NCBI GenBank assembly: GCA_035275265.1
Contig: DATENC010000011.1
Span: 62,001 to 126,000, forward strand
Source of the DNA: JACQAP01 sp035275265
GTDB taxonomy: Bacteria > Pseudomonadota > Gammaproteobacteria > Burkholderiales > JACQAP01
Direction of reading: 5' to 3'
DNA length: 64,000 bases
Shown here: piece after piece, positions 17,739-27,394 of the stretch
How the letters are laid out: each line of letters starts with the position of its first letter
How positions within the stretch are numbered: position 1 is the stretch's first letter
Translations under genes and position numbers: made by a program
The notes under the pieces: generated by a model
Told to the model about the DNA's origin: nothing
Seen by the model: the letters and a program-made list of their open reading frames with translations, nothing else
Database searches by the model: none

Positions 17739-18284
17739 TCAGGACTTCATTGCGTAAATTGCAGGAAGATTGCGCCAGTATTCATTGATGTCCATGCCGA
17801 ATCCGAAAACGTAGCGGTTGGGCACGCGAACGCCGACAAAATCGGCCTGAATCGGTTTGGCGCGTCCTGTGTCCTTGTCGGCGAACACTGCGCTGAAAAA
17901 AGCCTCCGCGCCGTCGGCCAGCAGTCTCTCCCGCACCGCGGCGAGCGTGTCCCCTTCATCGAGGATGTCGTCCACCACCAGCAGCGTGCGGCCGCGGATA
18001 TCGGTGCGTGGCCCGGCTTTCCATCGCACTTCCGAGCCGCGAGTCCTGCCGTCGTAGCGGGTGACGTGCATATAATCGAGCTCCAGGGGGAAATGAAGTA
18101 ACGGCAGCAGGTGTCCGGTGAACACCACGGCCCCACCCATGACCGACAGAACCAGCGGATTGGCATCGGCAAGCTTGGCGGTAATTTCTGACGCCACACG
18201 TTCGACCGCACGGCTCACTTCCCGTTCGGAACACACCAGATCGGCCTCCCGCAACAACTGCCAAGCCTGGTGCTTATCCAGCAT
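17739..18284 (-). CDS. hpt: Hypoxanthine-guanine phosphoribosyltransferase
   Basis: A 181-residue purine salvage enzyme that joins PRPP with hypoxanthine or guanine. The PRPP-binding motif LLVVDDILDEGDTL lies at 101 to 114. VMGGAVVFTGHLL forms the early loop. Its start overlaps the galU stop by 11 bases. With the MTA/MTI phosphorylase downstream it can reclaim the released base. Confidence 0.92.
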   Translation of the reverse strand: MLDKHQAWQLLREADLVCSEREVSRAVERVASEITAKLADANPLVLSVMGGAVVFTGHLLPLLHFPLELDYMHVTRYDGRTRGSEVRWKAGPRTDIRGRTLLVVDDILDEGDTLAAVRERLLADGAEAFFSAVFADKDTGRAKPIQADFVGVRVPNRYVFGFGMDINEYWRNLPAIYAMKS

Positions 18285-19173
18285 TCGACCGTGATTTCTT
18301 CGATTGGGGTGGCAGCGAATCGAGAAAGGCGGAAAAATTATTGCCGATCTCGGGATGGCGCAGGGCGTACAGCACGTTCGCCTGCAGGTAGCCGAGCTTG
18401 GATCCGCAATCGTGACGCACGCCCTGGAACTCGTACGCCAGTGCCCGTTGATCCTTCAGCAGCGCCGCGATTCCGTCGGTGAGCTGGATCTCGCCGCTCG
18501 CTCCTGGTTTGACCTTGTCGAGGTGAGCGAAGATTTCCGGCGTCAGCAGGTAACGACCGACCACCGCGAGGTTGGAGGGCGCGTTCTCCGGTCGCGGCTT
18601 TTCCACAATGCCGGTGATGCGGTGCATGCCGCGTTCCCCCGGTTCCGTCTTGACGATGCCGTAGCTCGAGGTTTCCTCGCGCGCCACGGTCTGCACCGCC
18701 AGCAACGAACAGCGCTCACTCGCGTAGACGTCCACCATCTGCTTCATTACCGGTGGATTGGCGTCGATCAGATCATCGGCGAGGATTACCGCAAAAGGGG
18801 CATCGCCGACCACCGGCCGGGCGCATAAGATCGCGTGGCCGAGACCGAGCGCTTCGGTCTGGCGCACATAGATGCAACTGACATGCTTGGGCACGATATC
18901 CTGCACTTGCTCGAGCATCTCCAGTTTGCCGCGCGCCTGCAGTTCCGTCTCCAGTTCGTAGGCCTTGTCGAAATGGTCCTCGATGGCTCGTTTGTTGCGC
19001 CCGGTGATGAACACCATCTGGGTGATGCCGGCCGCGACCGCTTCTTCCACTGCGTACTGGATCAGCGGCTTGTCGACCACCGGGAGCATTTCCTTCGAAC
19101 TCGCTTTGGTCGCAGGAAGAAAGCGCGTGCCCAATCCGGCGACGGGGAAAACGGCCTTGGTGATCAGATTCAA
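18274..19173 (-). CDS. galU: UTP-glucose-1-phosphate uridylyltransferase
   Basis: A 299-residue nucleotidyltransferase that makes UDP-glucose for LPS, exopolysaccharide and trehalose pathways. The N-terminal VFPVAGLGTRFLPATKASSK with its conserved Gly, Arg and Lys binds UTP. LADDLID supplies the metal-binding Asp, and VEKP and EIQLTDGI follow in the expected order. It lies 29 bases after ligA in the smc-zipA-ligA-galU-hpt run. Confidence 0.95.
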   Translation of the reverse strand: MNLITKAVFPVAGLGTRFLPATKASSKEMLPVVDKPLIQYAVEEAVAAGITQMVFITGRNKRAIEDHFDKAYELETELQARGKLEMLEQVQDIVPKHVSCIYVRQTEALGLGHAILCARPVVGDAPFAVILADDLIDANPPVMKQMVDVYASERCSLLAVQTVAREETSSYGIVKTEPGERGMHRITGIVEKPRPENAPSNLAVVGRYLLTPEIFAHLDKVKPGASGEIQLTDGIAALLKDQRALAYEFQGVRHDCGSKLGYLQANVLYALRHPEIGNNFSAFLDSLPPQSKKSRSNAG

Positions 19174-19202
19174 TGGAAGCTCCGCGTTGTTCAGTTGGCT
19201 TT

Positions 19203-21242
19203 TCAGTTGTTCGAGCCGAGCAATTCTAGCAACCCCTGCTCGTCGAGCACAGCAATACCGAGTTCCAGCGCCTTGTCGTACTTGCTCCCCGGGTCGGCGC
19301 CGGATATCACGTAGTCGGTTTTCTTCGATACGCTGCCGGAAACCTTGCCGCCCTTTGCTTCGATGCGCTCTTTCGCCTCATCGCGCGCAAGATGGGGCAA
19401 GGTGCCGGTCAGCACAAACGTTTTCCCGGCGAGAGGCTGAACCGACGGCCTGATGACAGTCGATTCCGGCCACGTCACGCCGAGGCTGCGCATCTGCGCG
19501 ATCACGTCGCGGTTATGATGTTCGCCGAGGAACCGGGCGATGCTGCGCGCGACCACGGGACCGACATCGGGTACCTGCTGCAACTCATCCTCGCCCGCCT
19601 GCACCAGCGGCTCCAGTTTTCCGAAATGGTGGGCCAGGTCGCGGGCGGTCGCTTCGCCGACGTTGCGGATACCCAGTGCATAGATGAAACGCGCCAGCGT
19701 GGTTGTTTTACTTTTCCCGATCGCATCGAGAATGTTGGCGGCGGATTTTTCCGCCATGCGCTCCAGGTTTGCCAGGTCCTTTGCATCGAGGCGGTACAGG
19801 TCAGCGGGGGTTTGCACCAGTCCCTGGTCCACCAGTTGATCGACCAGTTTCTCGCCCAGCCCGTCGACATCCAGTGCACGACGCCCGGCAAAGTGCAGGA
19901 GTGCCTGTTTGCGTTGCGCTGGGCAGAACAGTCCGGCAGTGCATCGGTGATCCTTTTCTCCTTCGTCCTGGACGACTGCGGAATCGCAGACCGGGCAACG
20001 CTCCGGCATGGAAAAAATCGTCGCGCCCTTCGGGCGCAAATCCGCGCGTACCGCGACGACTTGGGGAATCACATCGCCCGCGCGCCGCACGATGACGGTA
20101 TCGCCAATCCGAAGATCGAGGTTCTTGATGTAATCCTCGTTGTGCAACGTCACATTGCTGACCGTGACGCCGCCGACGAATACCGGCGCAAGCCTTCCCA
20201 CCGGTGTCAGCTTGCCCGTGCGCCCCACCTGGACTTCTATTCCGAGCATTTGCGTCTGTTGCTCCTGCGCGGGAAACTTATGCGCCACCGCCCAGCGGGG
20301 CTCCCGCGAAACAAAGCCAAGCCGCGCCTGCAGTTCAGTACTATTGACCTTGTAGATGACACCGTCGACATCGAATGGAAGCTGGTCCCGCAGGGCGGCG
20401 ATCCTCACATGAAAGGCGAGCAATTCATCGGCTCCCCGGGCGACCGACCGCTCTTCCGATACCGGCAGACCCAGTTCCCGCAGGCCATCCAGGAATGAGC
20501 TCTGGGTCGGCGGCAGGGCCCACCCCTCCATCTCTCCAAGCCCGTAGACGGAACACGTCAATGGCCGGCTCGCGGTAATGCGGGAGTCCAGCTGCCGGAC
20601 GAAGCCGGCGGCGGCGTTGCGCGGATTCACGAACACCTTCTCCCCCGCAGCGCGCTGTCGCTCATTGAGTTTTTCAAATTCTTCCCGGTGCATGAAGATT
20701 TCTCCGCGCACTTCAAGCACAGCCGGGGGGCGCTCCGACTTCAGGCGCAGCGGCACCCTTCGAATCGTTTTGACGTTCGGGGTGACATCCTCCCCGACCT
20801 GACCATCGCCACGGGTCGCGGCGCGCGCCAGGATCCCGTTCTCGTAACGCAAGCTGATGGCGATGCCATCGAACTTCAGTTCGGCGCTGTATTCGACCGG
20901 TGGATCGTCGGGTCCGAGCTTGAGTTCGCGGCGAATGCGGCTGTCGAACGTGGTGGCGCCACTGGATTGCGAATCGGTCTCGGTGCGGATGGATAGCATC
21001 GGCACCACGTGATTGACTTTTGGCAGGTCGGAACGCGCCACGCCGCCGACGCGTTGAGTCGGAGAGTCGGCGGTCGCCAGTTCCGGATATTGCGTTTCGA
21101 GCACCTGCAGTTCTCGGAACAGCCGGTCGTATTCCGCGTCCGGTAGTGTCGGCGCATCCTTTATGTAGTAGTTGTCGTTGGCGCGGTCGATTTCACGCCG
21201 CAGCTTTTCGGCGCGGGCGGCGATCGCGGCGCGTACCGCCAT
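19203..21242 (-). CDS. ligA: NAD-dependent DNA ligase
   Basis: A 679-residue ligase that seals nicks in replication and repair. The N-terminal NAD-binding domain has DxxYY near residue 22 (ANDNYYIKD). The adenylation lysine lies in LKFDG. An OB fold, a four-Cys zinc site (CPVC ... C ... C), HhH repeats and a C-terminal BRCT domain beginning at LAGKTFVLTGTL complete it. The start ATG overlaps the zipA stop as TGATG, so translation is coupled. The zipA-ligA pair is a common proteobacterial arrangement. Confidence 0.97.
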   Translation of the reverse strand: MAVRAAIAARAEKLRREIDRANDNYYIKDAPTLPDAEYDRLFRELQVLETQYPELATADSPTQRVGGVARSDLPKVNHVVPMLSIRTETDSQSSGATTFDSRIRRELKLGPDDPPVEYSAELKFDGIAISLRYENGILARAATRGDGQVGEDVTPNVKTIRRVPLRLKSERPPAVLEVRGEIFMHREEFEKLNERQRAAGEKVFVNPRNAAAGFVRQLDSRITASRPLTCSVYGLGEMEGWALPPTQSSFLDGLRELGLPVSEERSVARGADELLAFHVRIAALRDQLPFDVDGVIYKVNSTELQARLGFVSREPRWAVAHKFPAQEQQTQMLGIEVQVGRTGKLTPVGRLAPVFVGGVTVSNVTLHNEDYIKNLDLRIGDTVIVRRAGDVIPQVVAVRADLRPKGATIFSMPERCPVCDSAVVQDEGEKDHRCTAGLFCPAQRKQALLHFAGRRALDVDGLGEKLVDQLVDQGLVQTPADLYRLDAKDLANLERMAEKSAANILDAIGKSKTTTLARFIYALGIRNVGEATARDLAHHFGKLEPLVQAGEDELQQVPDVGPVVARSIARFLGEHHNRDVIAQMRSLGVTWPESTVIRPSVQPLAGKTFVLTGTLPHLARDEAKERIEAKGGKVSGSVSKKTDYVISGADPGSKYDKALELGIAVLDEQGLLELLGSNN

Positions 21243-22336
21243 CAGGAGAACAGGCGCAGCGCCAGCGGTCCGCCGGCGGGGATGCCGCGCTGTTCCATGT
21301 CGCCATAGATACCACGCAACTGGGAGCGTATCTTGTCCAGCCCGGCATCGTTGAGCGGGACGCGATTGTCATCGGCGAGTGTGCCGTCGAGAGAGTCGGC
21401 AAAAGTACGGCCCATCGCTACCATGCGATCGAAAGCGCGCAGGCCATCAGACACTCGCGGCACGTCGAGCACAAAGGTGATGGCAGGCGTAGTCAGGCTG
21501 CGGATCTTGTCGATAAGGAACGGTTCCGGCTCCTGGTTGTCGAGCGAGAACAGCGCGCCGCCATGGTCGTCCATGCAACGAAATGATCCGGTGAGCTGAA
21601 GCTGCAATCCGGCAGCCTCGGCCAGCGCGCGAATCTTGGTGCCGTGAAATAGCTGGCCGCTACGCGCAACGACGTTGATCCCGACCATCATGTCGACATC
21701 CCCGCAGAAACTGTCAAGTTCGGCGGCTTGTTCGAGGGCCGGCGCAAATTCGGGCAGCTCGGCTATGGCCGCAATTTCGCGGGCCGCCGCCCTGACCGCG
21801 TCACCGAACCGTTGCAGGTGTTCGATGTTCACCGGCCCGGAGCGGTCAACCAGTTGCAGGGCGGCGCGTACCGAGGTGTAGCCTGCACCGCCAAGCGTCA
21901 GCGCCTGCCAAGACTTCGAGCGGAAATCAAGTCCGCTGAAGGTGATTGTCCGTCCGAGGGTTGCCAAGGTACGCCGCAATTGCGCCAGTTTTTCGCTAGG
22001 CACGATTTCGCCGGCGCGAATCTCGACGATGTAGTCGATCTCGGGTTCCGGCAGGCCTGTTGTCAATGGCAATCCGCCGGCAGCCGCATCGTCTCCTGGC
22101 GTATCAATTTGCGGCGTGATGTGTGGCTCGATGCGCACTTCTTCGAGCGAATCCGGTGCCCGCACCGTGGCAGGCGCCTGTTTCGTCCGATGCCCGAAAA
22201 GTATGTCCTCGTGCCCGCCGGCAAACGTCTGCTCGGCACGGCGGCGGAATTGTCTTTCCTGATACCAGTTGAACCCCAGCACCCCCGCCACCACCACCAC
22301 CCCGAGCATCAGCAAGCCGATCTGCAAATCACTCAT
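21242..22336 (-). CDS. zipA: Cell division protein ZipA
   Basis: A 364-residue FtsZ-tethering protein. It has an N-terminal membrane anchor at about residues 5 to 24 with a periplasm-facing start, then a basic linker, and then a C-terminal ZipA domain from about residue 220 that should bind the FtsZ tail. The linker is longer and less Pro/Gln-rich than in E. coli, and a weakly conserved extra segment lies at about 100 to 210. The zipA identification rests on the C-terminal domain and on its position between smc and ligA. Confidence 0.88.
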   Translation of the reverse strand: MSDLQIGLLMLGVVVVAGVLGFNWYQERQFRRRAEQTFAGGHEDILFGHRTKQAPATVRAPDSLEEVRIEPHITPQIDTPGDDAAAGGLPLTTGLPEPEIDYIVEIRAGEIVPSEKLAQLRRTLATLGRTITFSGLDFRSKSWQALTLGGAGYTSVRAALQLVDRSGPVNIEHLQRFGDAVRAAAREIAAIAELPEFAPALEQAAELDSFCGDVDMMVGINVVARSGQLFHGTKIRALAEAAGLQLQLTGSFRCMDDHGGALFSLDNQEPEPFLIDKIRSLTTPAITFVLDVPRVSDGLRAFDRMVAMGRTFADSLDGTLADDNRVPLNDAGLDKIRSQLRGIYGDMEQRGIPAGGPLALRLFS

Positions 22337-22372
22337 TGCCTCTCCCCGTGCGAGCCCAGCGCCAAGATGCTA

Positions 22373-25300
22373 TCAAGCTGCGGCTTCCTCGCGCATGCGC
22401 AGTGCCTCGTCCACGTCCACAGCAACCACCCGCGATACACCCTGCTCCTGCATGGTGACGCCGATCAGCTGGCTGGCCATTTCCATGGTGATCTTGTTGT
22501 GCGTTATGAACATGAACTGGGTGTTCGCGGACATTCTCTTTACCAGATCGCAGAAGCGTTCGGTATTGCTGTCGTCCAGCGGCGCGTCCACCTCGTCCAG
22601 CAGGCAAAAGGGCGCGGGATTGAGCTGGAACATCGAGAATACCAGCGACAGGGCGGTAAGCGCCTTCTCGCCACCGGAGAGCAGATGGATCGATGAATTG
22701 CGTTTGCCGGGCGGGCGGGCGATTACCTGCACTCCGGCATCGAGTATTTCCTCACCGGTCATCACAAGTTTTGCCTCGCCGCCGCCGAACAGCACGGGGA
22801 ACATTTCGCCGAAGTGTTTGTTGACGGTATCGAAAGTCTGCTGCAGACGCTCGCGGGTCTCGCGGTCGATCTTGCGAATCGCGCTTTCTAGAGTGGTCAC
22901 GGCTTCGGTCAGGTCCTGCGACTGCGCGTCCAGGTAGCCCTTACGTTCGCGCGCCGTCACCAGTTCCTCGAGCGCAGCCAAATTAACCGCACCCAGTCCG
23001 GCGATGTCTTCGTTGATTCGGTTGATTTCGCTCTGCAGCTTGCCTGCGCGAACACCGTCTTCCAGCAGCGGCAGCAGTTCCTGTTCGTCGGCGCCGGCTT
23101 CCGCGAGTTGGGCTGCAAAGCCGTCCTCGGCAATTCGGGCTTCCTGCTCCTTGAGGCGCAGTTCGTTGATGCGCTCACGCAGCGGCTCCAGTTTCTGTTC
23201 CGACGTCAGCCGCTCCTGCTCGGTAGCGCGCAAGCTGTTCTCTGCGGCCTGCAGTTCATCGCGGCCCTGTTTCAGCCGTCCCTCGCCCTCGACTCGGGCT
23301 TCGAGTTGCTTCTGCAATTGCAGCTGCAACGGGATCTCGTCGCTTCCGGAGATTTCCTGCGACAGGCTCTCGGATTCGCTGGAGAGGCGTTGAAGGTTCT
23401 GAGAAATAACATCAAGAGAGGAATCTATATCTATGATTTTGGCTGATATAGTCGCCTCTTCAAATTTGGCCTCTTGGTGTTGGCGCTCGACTTGCTGAGC
23501 GTTTACCCGAGCGGTTTGCAAGGCCGATTCCGCATTTGCATGCTCCTGCCCTGCGGAGGCGACCCCGGACCGAAGCGCATCCATTCCCGCGGCCAACGCG
23601 GCGATCTGACTTGCCGCTACCTCCCGCTGTGCCGACTCACGTGCCATGTCGGCTTCAATCTCCGCGAGCTCACCCACGATCTGTTCACCGCGCGCCTTGA
23701 GGCGTTCGGCAAGTTGCGCCAGGCGCACATGGTCGAGTTTCAACTGGTGATGGTTTTCCTGCAAATCCGCGACGGTCCGTCGCAAGCGTTCAGCCTCCGT
23801 GCGGCGCTCCTCGAATTCAGTCTTCCTGGCCATCGCTATGGCGCGTTGCCGTGCCAGTTCCGCGTCGGCGCTGCCCTGCTCCGCAAATAATGCTTCAATT
23901 TCACGCTGGCGTGACAGGATGCCGTGCACTTCCGAATCGGCCGCATGGAAACGCACGCTGGTGGCGGTAAATACATGTCCCTGCGCACTGACCAGCATCG
24001 CGCCGGCCGGCAGGTCGCGGGCGAGTTCCAAACCCCTGGCGGGGTCCGCCAGTACATAGACCCGCGCCAGCCAGTCGCCAAGCACCGCCGCCAGCCGCGC
24101 ATCGGTGCAGGTCACATAGTCGGTGAGCTGCGTAAGCCCCACACCGGCCGCCTCGACAGTGGCGGCCGGTCCGATTCGGTGGAAAGAAACCTTCCCCGGT
24201 GGCATCTCAGACAGCCAGGCATGCACTTGCGCAAGATCGGTGAGGCCGATGCTGTTCAGACGCTCGCGCAAAACCGCCTCGATCGCATCCTCCCAGCCTT
24301 CCCGAATCCTGATTCCCTGCCACAGGTGCGGATTGCGGCGCAAGTCACGACGTTCCAGCCAGGGTTCGATTTCGCCCCGGCGGGTCACCTGCTCCTGCAG
24401 CGACCGCAGGGCGCTGAGCCGGGCGTCGAACTGGTTCAGCCGCTGTTGGGTCTGTTCGGCATCCTGTTCTGCTCCATGCACCGTCGCTTCCAGCGTAGGC
24501 AGGTCGGTTTCGCACCTTTCGAGTGCGTCGCGTTCTTCGTATTGACGCTGAGCCAGCTCCCCGATCTGCGTTTCCAGCCTTACCAATTCGCTCAGATTCG
24601 GCACTTCCAGACCATCGCGCTCTTCTTCCAGCCGCGCGTGCCGTGACTCGAGTTGCTGCAGCAGCTTCTCCCCGTGGCCGGCGCGGGTTTCTTCCAGTTG
24701 CAATTGCTGTTCGGCCTGGTTGAGCCGGTGCTGCGCCTCGGCAAGCTGCGCCTGAGCGCTGCGATAGACCTCTTCGGCGGCCGGTAAAGCGCCCTGCGCG
24801 GTTTCCAGGTGATCGGCGAGCGTGGCCAACTGCCCGCGCGCCTTCGCCACTGATTCCTCGCTGGCGCCGCGCGCCGCTTGCTGCGACGCCTGGCGGCTGC
24901 GCTGCTCGGCTTCCTGTGTGCGCACCGATTCGAGCTGGTGTTGGGCGCGATTTCGGCTGTCGCGAAGATGCTGTATCTGCTGCTCGATGCGCGCGACTTC
25001 GGCATTGACTTCGTAGAGCGCGCCCTGGGCAGCGTGTACCGCATCCGAAGCGCTGTAGTGGCCTGCATGCAATTGCTCGACACGCTTCTCGGCGTCACGC
25101 AGGCTGGCATTTTCGGCTTCCAGCTCGACGGCCGTTGCCTCGATATCGCGGCCTACGCGGGCGCGTTGCGCAGCGGCATCGCGTTTGCGCAGCAGCCACA
25201 GTGTATGCTGCGTACGCTTCAGTTCCGCTTCCAGCTCCCGGTACCTGCCGGCCTTCTGTGCCTGGGATTCGAGATGCTCGAGTTGTGTGCCCAGCTCCCG

Positions 25301-25894
25301 GCGGATATCCTCCACCCGCAGCAGGTTCTCGCGCGTGTCGTCGAGCCTGAGCTCGGTTTCGCGCCGGCGCTCACGGTACTTCGAAACACCTGCGGCTTCC
25401 TCGAGGAAACTGCGCAGGTCTTCCGGCCTTGCCTCGATGATGCGCGAAATCATTCCCTGCTCGATGATGGCGTAGCCGCGGCCGCCCAGGCCGGTGCCCA
25501 GGAAGATGTCGGCGACGTCGCGTCGGCGCACGTGCATGTTGTTTATGAAATATGAAGACTCGCCGTCGCGCTCGAGTACACGCTTGACCGAGATCTCGCC
25601 GTATTGCGACCACGCACCGGCAGCCTTGCCCAGGCTGTTGTCGAATATCAACTCGACACTGGCGCGGCCCACGGGCGTGCGCTCGCCGGAGCCGTTGAAG
25701 ATGACGTCCTGCATGTTCTCGCCGCGCAGCTGCTTTGCCGAGGATTCCCCGAGCACCCAGCGAACCGCGTCGATCACGTTCGATTTGCCGCAGCCGTTGG
25801 GACCGACGACACCGACGAGTTGGCCGGGAATCGGTATGTGGGTCGGATCGACGAAGGACTTGAAACCGGCGAGCTTGATGTGTGTGAGTCGCAC
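22373..25894 (-). CDS. smc: Chromosome segregation ATPase SMC
   Basis: An 1173-residue condensin subunit. The N-terminal head has Walker A GPNGCGKSN at 31 to 39. Two long coiled coils rich in Glu, Gln, Arg and Ala flank a hinge at about 515 to 660. The C-terminal head has the signature LLSGGEKALTA and Walker B LLDEVDAPLDD. It heads the minus-strand run smc, zipA, ligA, galU, hpt, MTA/MTI phosphorylase, def. The upstream region contains an AT-rich block (25902-25922) suited to a promoter. Confidence 0.97.
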   Translation of the reverse strand: MRLTHIKLAGFKSFVDPTHIPIPGQLVGVVGPNGCGKSNVIDAVRWVLGESSAKQLRGENMQDVIFNGSGERTPVGRASVELIFDNSLGKAAGAWSQYGEISVKRVLERDGESSYFINNMHVRRRDVADIFLGTGLGGRGYAIIEQGMISRIIEARPEDLRSFLEEAAGVSKYRERRRETELRLDDTRENLLRVEDIRRELGTQLEHLESQAQKAGRYRELEAELKRTQHTLWLLRKRDAAAQRARVGRDIEATAVELEAENASLRDAEKRVEQLHAGHYSASDAVHAAQGALYEVNAEVARIEQQIQHLRDSRNRAQHQLESVRTQEAEQRSRQASQQAARGASEESVAKARGQLATLADHLETAQGALPAAEEVYRSAQAQLAEAQHRLNQAEQQLQLEETRAGHGEKLLQQLESRHARLEEERDGLEVPNLSELVRLETQIGELAQRQYEERDALERCETDLPTLEATVHGAEQDAEQTQQRLNQFDARLSALRSLQEQVTRRGEIEPWLERRDLRRNPHLWQGIRIREGWEDAIEAVLRERLNSIGLTDLAQVHAWLSEMPPGKVSFHRIGPAATVEAAGVGLTQLTDYVTCTDARLAAVLGDWLARVYVLADPARGLELARDLPAGAMLVSAQGHVFTATSVRFHAADSEVHGILSRQREIEALFAEQGSADAELARQRAIAMARKTEFEERRTEAERLRRTVADLQENHHQLKLDHVRLAQLAERLKARGEQIVGELAEIEADMARESAQREVAASQIAALAAGMDALRSGVASAGQEHANAESALQTARVNAQQVERQHQEAKFEEATISAKIIDIDSSLDVISQNLQRLSSESESLSQEISGSDEIPLQLQLQKQLEARVEGEGRLKQGRDELQAAENSLRATEQERLTSEQKLEPLRERINELRLKEQEARIAEDGFAAQLAEAGADEQELLPLLEDGVRAGKLQSEINRINEDIAGLGAVNLAALEELVTARERKGYLDAQSQDLTEAVTTLESAIRKIDRETRERLQQTFDTVNKHFGEMFPVLFGGGEAKLVMTGEEILDAGVQVIARPPGKRNSSIHLLSGGEKALTALSLVFSMFQLNPAPFCLLDEVDAPLDDSNTERFCDLVKRMSANTQFMFITHNKITMEMASQLIGVTMQEQGVSRVVAVDVDEALRMREEAAA

Positions 25895-25944
25895 AATCGC
25901 AAATTTATAAAAGCTTATAATTTGAACGGATGCCCATAAAACAA

Positions 25945-25985
25945 GCGCCTGGGGCCCCTAACAAGGACCAGGCGCGTCGTTTTTC
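25945..25985. terminator. GC-rich hairpin with U tract between divergent smc and queF
   Basis: GCGCCTGG (25945-25952) pairs with CCAGGCGC (25968-25975), with an extra inner CCT/AGG pairing. On the plus strand it is followed by GTCGTTTTT. On the minus strand it is followed by TTGTTTT. Neither neighbouring gene is transcribed toward it from outside; it sits in the leaders of both. It may act as an attenuator for queF or insulate the two promoters. I could not fit a preQ1 riboswitch aptamer to it. Confidence 0.5.
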
Positions 25986-26021
25986 AGGGCGTATTTTAAC
26001 AACTGAATCGCCCACAAGAGA

Positions 26022-26438
26022 ATGCCAAGCAAGCCGGCGCTGACCCTGGCGACCTTCCCCAACCCTAATCCGGCGCGGGATTATCTGATTCATATGGAGA
26101 TTCCGGAATTCACCTGCCTCTGCCCCATGACCGGGCAACCGGATTTCGCCACGCTATTTCTCGATTACGTTCCCGATCGCAAATGCGTGGAACTCAAGAG
26201 TCTGAAAACTTACATTTGGGCCTACCGTGACCAAGGCGCGTACCACGAAGCCGTCACCAACCGCATTCTCGACGATCTTGCCGCGGCAACGAAGGCTCGT
26301 TTCATGCGCCTGACTGCGCGTTTCTACATCCGCGGGGGTATCTTCACAACCGTCATCGCCGAACATCGCAAGAAGGGCTGGATGCCGGCGCCGCGCATCG
26401 ATCTCGACAGCATCGCGCCGCAATCAAGCGTGCGCTGA
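26022..26438 (+). CDS. queF: NADPH-dependent preQ0 reductase QueF (short form)
   Basis: A 138-residue tunnelling-fold enzyme that reduces the nitrile of preQ0 to preQ1 in queuosine tRNA synthesis. The catalytic Cys34 and Asp41 lie in CPMTGQPDF, and the NADPH-side signature is ELKSLKTYIWAYRD. The length fits the unimodular Bacillus-type form, not the 280-residue E. coli type. The gene overlaps convergent EamA by 15 bases. The 127-base leader shared with smc holds a terminator-like hairpin. Confidence 0.95.
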   Translation: MPSKPALTLATFPNPNPARDYLIHMEIPEFTCLCPMTGQPDFATLFLDYVPDRKCVELKSLKTYIWAYRDQGAYHEAVTNRILDDLAAATKARFMRLTARFYIRGGIFTTVIAEHRKKGWMPAPRIDLDSIAPQSSVR

Positions 26439-27314
26439 CCTTTCAGCGTGCTGCAGGCGCCCGGAATACAGCGTAGCCGCGACCACCATCGCCCCACCGA
26501 GCCACTGTCTGGCGGTCATCGCCTCCGCCGCAAGCACATACGACCCCACTGCGGCGAACACCAGTTCAGACAGGAATATGACGATCGCCTGATTTGCACC
26601 GGTGTTCGCGAGTCCGTACTGCACCACCATGTTGACCGAGAAAATCGCCACCGCCAGTAGCGCCAAGAGCAGCCATGCGTATGCATCCAGTGCCAGGACC
26701 GAACGCACAGGATCCTCGATCAGCAGCATCACCGGCAGCGCCACCAGCGATACCCCTGCCCAGACAGACAGTGAGCGGACCGCCACGTCGACGTGCCTTG
26801 CCTTGCGGCTGAGTACATTAGTCAGGGCGAACGCCATGCCGGACGACAATCCCAGCCATTCGGCGCCGCTGCGCGGCAGCGGCAAGTCCACGCCGGTCCT
26901 GCCGAGCATGATTACCGCTCCGCCCAGCGACAGCGCTATCACGAAATAGCCGGCCGCGCCCGGTTTCTCACCGAGCAAGACACGCGCAAGGACAACTGTC
27001 CACAACGGCGCCAAGTAGAACAGCAGCATGACCTGCATCACCTCGCCGCGGAGGGTGGCGAGGACGTAGGCGAGATTGCACCACCCTGCCGCCAGCGCCA
27101 TGCCTGCGAGCAGCCAGCCGGAGCGGATGACCTGGGCCGTACGGCCGCGCAGTAGTGCCAATCCGGGGAGCAGCGCGAGGAAATAAGTCAGAAATGTCGC
27201 AAGCGCCCCGCCGACTCCGGCCGCGTCGAGCGCACGAAACGGAAACCAGATCAGCCCCCACACCAGGGCGGCGGTAAGCAGCGAAACGATCGCCAGCGCG
27301 TTATTCTTGTACAC
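26424..27314 (-). CDS. EamA-family (DMT) transporter
   Basis: A 296-residue inner-membrane protein with about ten hydrophobic helices arranged as two EamA repeats. The first holds LVWGLIWFPFRALD and the second begins near residue 150. Family members export amino acids or metabolites; the substrate here cannot be told. Its start lies 80 bases from divergent dapC and its end overlaps convergent queF. Confidence 0.85.
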   Translation of the reverse strand: MYKNNALAIVSLLTAALVWGLIWFPFRALDAAGVGGALATFLTYFLALLPGLALLRGRTAQVIRSGWLLAGMALAAGWCNLAYVLATLRGEVMQVMLLFYLAPLWTVVLARVLLGEKPGAAGYFVIALSLGGAVIMLGRTGVDLPLPRSGAEWLGLSSGMAFALTNVLSRKARHVDVAVRSLSVWAGVSLVALPVMLLIEDPVRSVLALDAYAWLLLALLAVAIFSVNMVVQYGLANTGANQAIVIFLSELVFAAVGSYVLAAEAMTARQWLGGAMVVAATLYSGRLQHAERSAHA

Positions 27315-27326
27315 GTGGAAGGCCCG

Positions 27327-27332
27327 TATAAT
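27327..27332 (+). promoter_or_regulatory. Candidate -10 box for dapC
   Basis: A perfect TATAAT lies 63 bases before the dapC ATG. The best-spaced -35 (TTCTTG at 27304) is poor, so the promoter call is tentative. Confidence 0.4.
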
Positions 27333-27394
27333 TCACTCGCCCTCATCCTGCGGCGCCCCGCGCGACCGGTCCGAAAAGGTAGCGCCCATTGCCG

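Noticed and set aside
25930..26000. PreQ1 riboswitch upstream of queF
   Set aside because: The short pseudoknot pattern of class I and the larger class II pattern could not be fitted; only a terminator-like stem is present.
25905..26138. 77-residue minus-strand ORF across the smc/queF gap
   Set aside because: It reads through the GC-rich hairpin and into queF on the other strand; no homology or start signal.
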